Source: Budorcas taxicolor
Taxonomy: Eukaryota; Chordata; Mammalia; Artiodactyla; Bovidae
DNA: 64,000 nt
NCBI RefSeq assembly: GCF_023091745.1
Contig: NC_068913.1
Span: 38,570,501 to 38,634,500, forward strand
Direction of reading: 5' to 3'
Under the pieces are notes generated by a model, which ran no database searches, was not told the origin of the DNA, and saw only the letters and a program-made list of their open reading frames with translations. Positions 58,863 to 64,000 of this stretch are shown in pieces. Position 1 is the stretch's first letter. Every line of letters begins with the position of its first letter. A program made the position numbers and the translations under genes.

Positions 58863-60289
58863 ATTTTGAAAAGAAGAGGAAGGACAGTGTAAAATGCAAC
58901 TTTTTGTAGGTACCCCATTTCAGTGTGTTCAACATCATCCTAAAATGCAAGATTTTCCCACATAGGTGACAAAGTGGCTCATGTGCTATTTAAGGGAAGA
59001 AGCTGTGTGCCCATTCAATAAGCATGTTTTTTGCCAGGTAGTAAATATGTTCCATATCTGTATTTATCATTGGATTTCAGATGGGAACTAGAAAACTGGA
59101 GAGAAAAATGTAATGAAACTGCTGCTGTAAATTACTCCTGTTAGCATGTATTCAGTTGCTAAATACACATTTCTTCAAAATATTTGAATTCAGATGTCTT
59201 TCCTATTCCATGTAGCATATAGTGTGAAGGAAAGTAAGAGTAGAAAATGTTGAGAACCAGAGTCAAGTTGCTAGCATATCTCTTCATTGTAGTCATCTGT
59301 AAGCTGAGCTCTATACTTCTGGTGATAAATGTGAATGTTATGCCTTTAAATTAAATATTATTATTTTATGCCATACTTACAAAGCAGATATGGGGAGGAA
59401 ATTCTATAGTGTGTCATTATCATAGTCAGTTTCATTCAGGATCTACAAAGATGCCTGAAAATTGTTATTGAAATTGCCTATCCAAAGGTCATAAGTGTTT
59501 TATTAATTTATTAATATGGAGTGATTAGTACAACATTTTGAAATCTTTGTTTTAAGAATTCATTTTTAAACACAATTTTCTTTCACTTTAATGGAAATCT
59601 GTCCAGTTTCATGGCTTCAAATACACACTTAACAAATAGGATTCAACATTAATATAACAGTGTATTAGAGATAAACGAGCCTAATGCCAAAGACATCCAT
59701 GCTTTGTATTTTAACTTTGTAATAATTATAAAGTCAATGTTAATGTTTGCAAAATACATATTTCCATCAATAAGAAAGCATTTTTCAAAACTCTGCAGAA
59801 CCTCTAAGTTTTACTTCTAACAGTTTATATACTAATTAATTAAAGAAACATACTTTTTAAAATTAAAATAGTAAAGGACCTATACATAAAAGAGAGAATG
59901 AACCCATGGAAATGTTGCCTCATATAATATGGTCATTTTCACAGTCCACCTGACCAGAGAAGACAGCTTGGTTTTCATTTCAAACATGCGACGGCAGAGG
60001 TACCAAATCAAGTTAAACCAATAATAATAATAATTTTGAATATAAACAAATCAGGCTTTTAGACATTTTGTTCTTTAGAACCAGATTCCTACCCATTGTA
60101 TTAAATTCTACTTAGAAGTCTTACTACCTGCCGTGTGCTAGGCACTGGTAGATAATGAGGATACTAACATGAATGAGGCATAGACTCAAGAGCTCACAAT
60201 GAAATAAAGAAAATAGATTGTAATATGACTTGGCATTCTCTGCCCTAAATCTGTGCCTTGTATATAATTTCACTATCACACTTATCACA

Positions 60290-60440
60290 AAAGTGTAATT
60301 TCTTTGTTTACAGCTCAGTCTCTTCTTCTAGAGTGTGGGTGAGCTCCTTGAGGGCAAGGTTTGTATCTAATTTATTTCTGTCCCCAGTGCCTAGCATGAT
60401 GACTGGCACAAGAAAGGAGCTCTTTAAATTGTTGCAGGAA
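60290..60440 (+). mobile_element. L2-like LINE 3' end (ancient)
   Basis: 'gtgagctccttgagggcaagg', 'ttatttctgtccccagtgcctag' and 'gatgactggcacaagaaagga' follow the L2 3' end order (gagctccttgagggcaggga ... ccccagcacctagcacagtgcctggcacatag). It lies at the edge of the repeat-poor stretch. The piece just before it (60110-60200, 'ccgtgtgctaggcactggtag') resembles another old mammalian repeat end. Confidence 0.7.
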
Positions 60441-60497
60441 AAAACCAGGTTACACTGTGATGAGTGCCAAGAGCAAACTCAAAATAAAAGTGCTATG

Positions 60498-62504
60498 GGG
60501 ATTTCCAGACTGTCCAGTTTTCCCAGCACCACTTGCTGAAGAGGATTTTTTTCTCCTTTGTATATTCTCGCTTCCTTTGTCAAAGATTACTTGACCATAG
60601 GTGTATAGATTCATTACTGGACTTTCTATTCTGTTCCATTGATATATATATCAGTTTTTGTGCCAATATCATGCTGTTTTGATTACTGTAGCTTTGTAGT
60701 ATTGTCTGAAGTCTGGGACAGTTATGCCTCCAGCTTTTTTTTTTTTTTTTTAATCCCCCTCAGGAATGCTTTTGCAATTCTAGGTCTTTTATGGTTCTAT
60801 ATAAGTCTTAGGATTATTTGTTGTAGTTCTCTAAAATATATCATGGATAGTTTGATAGGGATTGCATTAAATCTGTAGATTGCTTTGGGTAGTATGCTCA
60901 TTTTAACAATATGAATTCTTCCAAGAACATGGGATATCTTTCCATTTGTTTGAATCACCATTTGTTTGTTTCAGTTTCTTTTATGAGTGTTTTTAGAGTT
61001 CTCAATATATGGGTCTTTCACCTACTTAGTTTAGGTTTATTCCTAGGTATTTTATTTATTTATTTTTGACCTGAATTTTAAATGGGATTGTTTTACTTTT
61101 TCTTTCTGATATTTAATTGTAAGTGTAAAAAAATGCAGCAGATTTCTGTAAATTAATCTTGTATCCTACTACCTTGCTAAATTCATTTATTATTTCTAAG
61201 TTTTTGCATAGTCTTTAGGATTTACTATATCGTGTGCCATTCAACTGCATATAATGAAAACTTGAATCTCTTCCTTTCCAATTTGGATGCCTTTTATTTG
61301 TTTTTCTAGAACACTCCCTCATAACATATCCAAAAATAAACTCAGAATGTGAAGGCCTAAATATAAGGCACAACACCAAAAAACTTCAGAGAACATAGGC
61401 AGAACATTTTGTGACATATATCATAGCAATATTTGCTTAGATCAATGCAAAAGAATTAAAAGCAAAAATAAATAAATGGGACTGAACCAAATTTGATAGC
61501 TTTTGCACAGCAAAGAGGACCATCAGCAAAATGAAAAAAAAAAAAAATTGGAATGGAAGAAAATGTTTGCAAACAGTATAACTAAGAAGGGGTTGATAGC
61601 CAAAATATGAATATAGCTCATACAACCAGTCAATAGGCAGAAGTTCTAAATAGACATTTCCTGAAAGGATACAGATAGCCAACAGTTACATGAAAAGATG
61701 CTCAACATCATTAATTATTAGAGAAATACAAATCAAAACCACAATGAGGTACCACCTCATACTGGTCTGAATGGCTGTCATCAAAAAATCTACAAATAAT
61801 AAATACTAGAGAGCATGTGGGGGAAAGAGAACCCTCCTACACTGTTGGTGCAAGTGACAATTGCTACAGCCACTGTGGAAAACATATGGAAATTCCTTAA
61901 GGAAACTGAAAATAGCATTACCATATGATGCAGCAATCCAACTCCTTTGTCATTGAAAACTCTAATTCAAAAAGATCCATGCACCTCAGTGTTCATAACA
62001 GCACTATCTGCAATAGCAAGGACATGGAACCAGCCCAAGTGCCTATCAACAGATGATTGGTTTAAGAAGATATAGCATATATATACATAATGCAATACTA
62101 CTCAGCCATAAAAAGAGAAAAAATAATACCATTTACAGTAACATGGATGGACCTAGAGATTATCATACTAAGTAAAGCAGAAAGAGAAATGTTGTATGAC
62201 TTATATGTGGACTCTCATAATACAAATGAATTTATTTACAAACCAGAAACAGATTCACAGACATAGAAAACAAACTTATGGTTACTAAAGGGTAAAGGGA
62301 GAGGGACAGAAAGATAAATTTGGAGTATGGGATTAACAGATACACACTATACAAAAATAGAAAAGCAACAAGGATTTACTGTATAGCACTGAAAACTATG
62401 TTAATAATGTATAATGGAAAAGAATCTGAAATATATAAAACTGAATCAGTTTACTGTACATCTGAAAACTAAGGCAATATTGTAAATCAACTATACTTCA
62501 ATTA
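60498..62504. mobile_element. L1 with inverted 5' part (twin-priming structure)
   Basis: 60498-61309 is antisense L1 ORF2 ('tctattctgttccattgata', 'catgctgttttgattactgta', 'ttcttccaagaacatgggata', 'tttccaatttggatgccttt'). From about 61310 the text is sense L1, further along the element: 'aaaaataaactcagaatgtg', 'aacataggcagaacattttg', 'actactcagccataaaaaga', 'acagattcacagacatagaa', ending 'tcaactatacttcaattaaa'. This head-inverted, tail-sense order is the hallmark of twin priming. AAAAGTGCTATG (60486-60497) and AAAAATGCTGTG (62505-62516) match in 10 of 12 and fit as the target duplication. Frames are broken, so it is inactive. Confidence 0.9.
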
Positions 62505-62516
62505 AAAAATGCTGTG

Positions 62517-64000
62517 AAATCAAAGAGGAATCAAGAATAGGGGGAGATATCATAGAAAGCTTTAGAAAAGAAGTGACCCATACACTGTGTAATGAAGTAT
62601 GACAGATTTGTCCAAATGGAGTAAAAGAAGGCATTCTGGGAAGACAGAATAAGGAGAAAGGAAGAAAGGTATGAAAATACTTTTGAGAACAAGCATCCCA
62701 AATGAGAAGAGCATGGACTTCATAATGAAAAGTTAAATGTCCCCTCTCTTGTGAGTCAAAATGGTGCATTTGTTTGGTTTTTACTGTATTTTGATTTATT
62801 GCACTCTATTTACAGCCCATGTTCTCATCACTGGTACATAATGTCATTCATTCTGCTTCTTTATACCCTTTGCACCCTTTGCTCTCCCTGTCTTTCCTCT
62901 AAATGTTAACCTCTTTGATATTTACTCAGCTGGAATCACAGCACTGGGCAGTATTCCTACAATCACTTTCAAATTAATCTTGATGCCATAATCTCTTTGC
63001 TCGTTCAAGTGACCACAGGTCAGCTGGAATTTGGAATTCCACAAATGAATAGCTGAGAGAAGATGGCTTCATCAGGTTAGCCCCACTCCTCTTGTATTTT
63101 ACGTACCTTCAGCATTATCTCACCCATCTAGTACTAGACAGCCATGTCATGGGTTCCAACATTGCCTAGCAAGGTGACTCACAAACACGACTTCACCGAA
63201 GATAGCATTGAAATAAGCAGCATGTGTTTGTTCAGCGGATGCCCTAGATGGAGTCCTTCACAGCTAAACAATAACACAAGTGAAGTTAGCACACACAGTT
63301 GACAGGCAAAGATTTCTATTTTCTGTTCTTAAATGAAAAACTTTTTTTAAAAAGTGAGAGCCACATCTTGAGTCTGTCAACTCCACATCACCATTATAAT
63401 GTCAAATTTTCTCTCCTATTACAAAAAAATATATTTTATTTCTCTTAACCTAAACATTATACTTGTATCCGCAGTATTTACTTATACAGTACCTAAGCAA
63501 AATGTTTCATAAATGTGTTCAAATCATTACAGTTTGGGTGATTTTGAAGTTTTAACTTCCATTTTCTCTGTAAACCTCATTGAAGCATTAGATCTCAAGT
63601 AAATATGTTAAAAAAAAATCCATGTTATTTGTGTAGCCCAATTCTTAAAGTTTCGATTGTTTGGTTGCTAACTAAGTCCAGAGAGGCTTAAACATTTTCA
63701 GCAAAGTTTTGTGTCTGAAAATCAAATAGCTTTTCCACTTTACAATTTATTTACTACACTTCAATTTTTAGTGGGTTTGCACCTTTGAATTTCAGAATAA
63801 AGAATTAATTTTGTTAGTCCTCAAATATTCTTATTTGAATTAAATTGCTGGTAAATATCAAGAAATTAATACATATCTCCATGTACCATTTAATAAATTC
63901 TACTTGAATTTAGATACTGACTAAAAATGATTCATCTATACTGTATTGCTGGCATGTACCAATTTCAGAAAAAAATGTTCATTTTCTTCTTTGTATTACT
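62517..64000 (+). other. Intergenic (or distal 3' UTR) sequence, nothing recognised
   Basis: About 1.5 kb of AT-rich unique sequence after the L1. There is no ruminant SINE, no exon-like sequence and no conserved domain in any open frame. The antisense frame at 62491-62769 has no recognisable motif. Confidence 0.7.

Larger units (their letters stand above)
56192..60208 (+). other. SEMA3A: SEMA3A 3' UTR (long, repeat-poor; end estimated)
   Basis: About 4 kb after the stop contains no SINE, BovB or L1, unlike the introns, and no open frame of note. I recall that mammalian SEMA3A mRNAs have a 3' UTR of several kilobases, and this fits. Possible AATAAA poly(A) signals are at 56483, 56518, 56699, 57964, 58304, 58747 and 60203. 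I cannot say which are used, and the UTR could run on towards 62.5 kb. Two TGTAAATA Pumilio-type motifs lie at 57683 and 58855. Many ATTTA pentamers occur but are expected in DNA this AT-rich. Confidence 0.65.

Noticed and set aside
1..64000. CRISPR array, operon, prophage, bacterial genes or a new defence system
   Set aside because: The DNA is mammalian: GT-AG introns, SINEs, LINEs and an AT-rich background. No regularly spaced repeats or prokaryotic gene layout were seen.
1..64000. tRNA genes suggested by the Bov-tA heads
   Set aside because: The tRNA-Glu-like parts are SINE heads with mutations and are fused to BovA bodies; none is a free-standing tRNA.

Overview
The window is a piece of a ruminant (bovid-type) nuclear genome. 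It is AT-rich, its genes are split by long introns, and it is full of ruminant-lineage retrotransposons: tRNA-Glu-headed Bov-tA and BovA/BovA2 SINEs, BovB (RTE-type) LINEs and artiodactyl L1 3' ends. Older mammalian MIR, L2 and a Tigger-like DNA transposon are also present. I cannot tell cattle, sheep, goat or another bovid apart from this sequence alone.

The only host gene I can support is SEMA3A (semaphorin 3A), on the + strand. Eleven coding exons are present (5752-5894, 7636-7750, 7850-7919, 9418-9562, 12657-12876, 17030-17121, 26179-26220, 31300-31457, 34326-34393, 54219-54361, 55736-56191). Every junction is GT/AG and every splice phase agrees, giving one open frame of 549 complete codons plus the stop. 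If the protein has 772 residues, as I remember for the rodent and chicken orthologues, this is D223 to V772. That covers the second half of the sema propeller, the PSI domain, the Ig-like domain, the dimer-forming cysteine and the basic C-terminal tail. The signal peptide and the first ~222 residues lie upstream of the window. The encoded protein is a secreted, furin-processed axon-guidance repellent that acts through neuropilin-1 and plexin-A.

Layout: 1-5751 is intron with an L1 that has a perfect 15-bp target duplication, an L2 and a BovB 3' end. 5752-34393 holds nine exons separated by introns from 99 bp to 9 kb, carrying SINEs, L1 fragments, a Tigger-like element interrupted by BovA2, and a run of 28 C. 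34394-54218 is a 19.8-kb intron that contains a near full-length antisense BovB with other elements nested in it, two more truncated antisense BovB copies, an unclassified block between direct repeats, and several SINEs. 54219-56191 holds the last two exons. 56192 to about 60.2 kb is a strikingly SINE- and LINE-poor stretch, read as the long SEMA3A 3' UTR. 60.3-62.5 kb carries an L2-like end and a 5'-inverted (twin-primed) L1. The last 1.5 kb shows nothing recognisable.

I found no sign of an undescribed biological system. The interest lies in the transposon archaeology (nesting, target-site duplications, composite SINEs, an inverted SINE pair beside a 42-nt exon), a few non-B-DNA candidates (C28, a G-quadruplex motif, a long polypyrimidine tract), and the repeat-poor 3' UTR.
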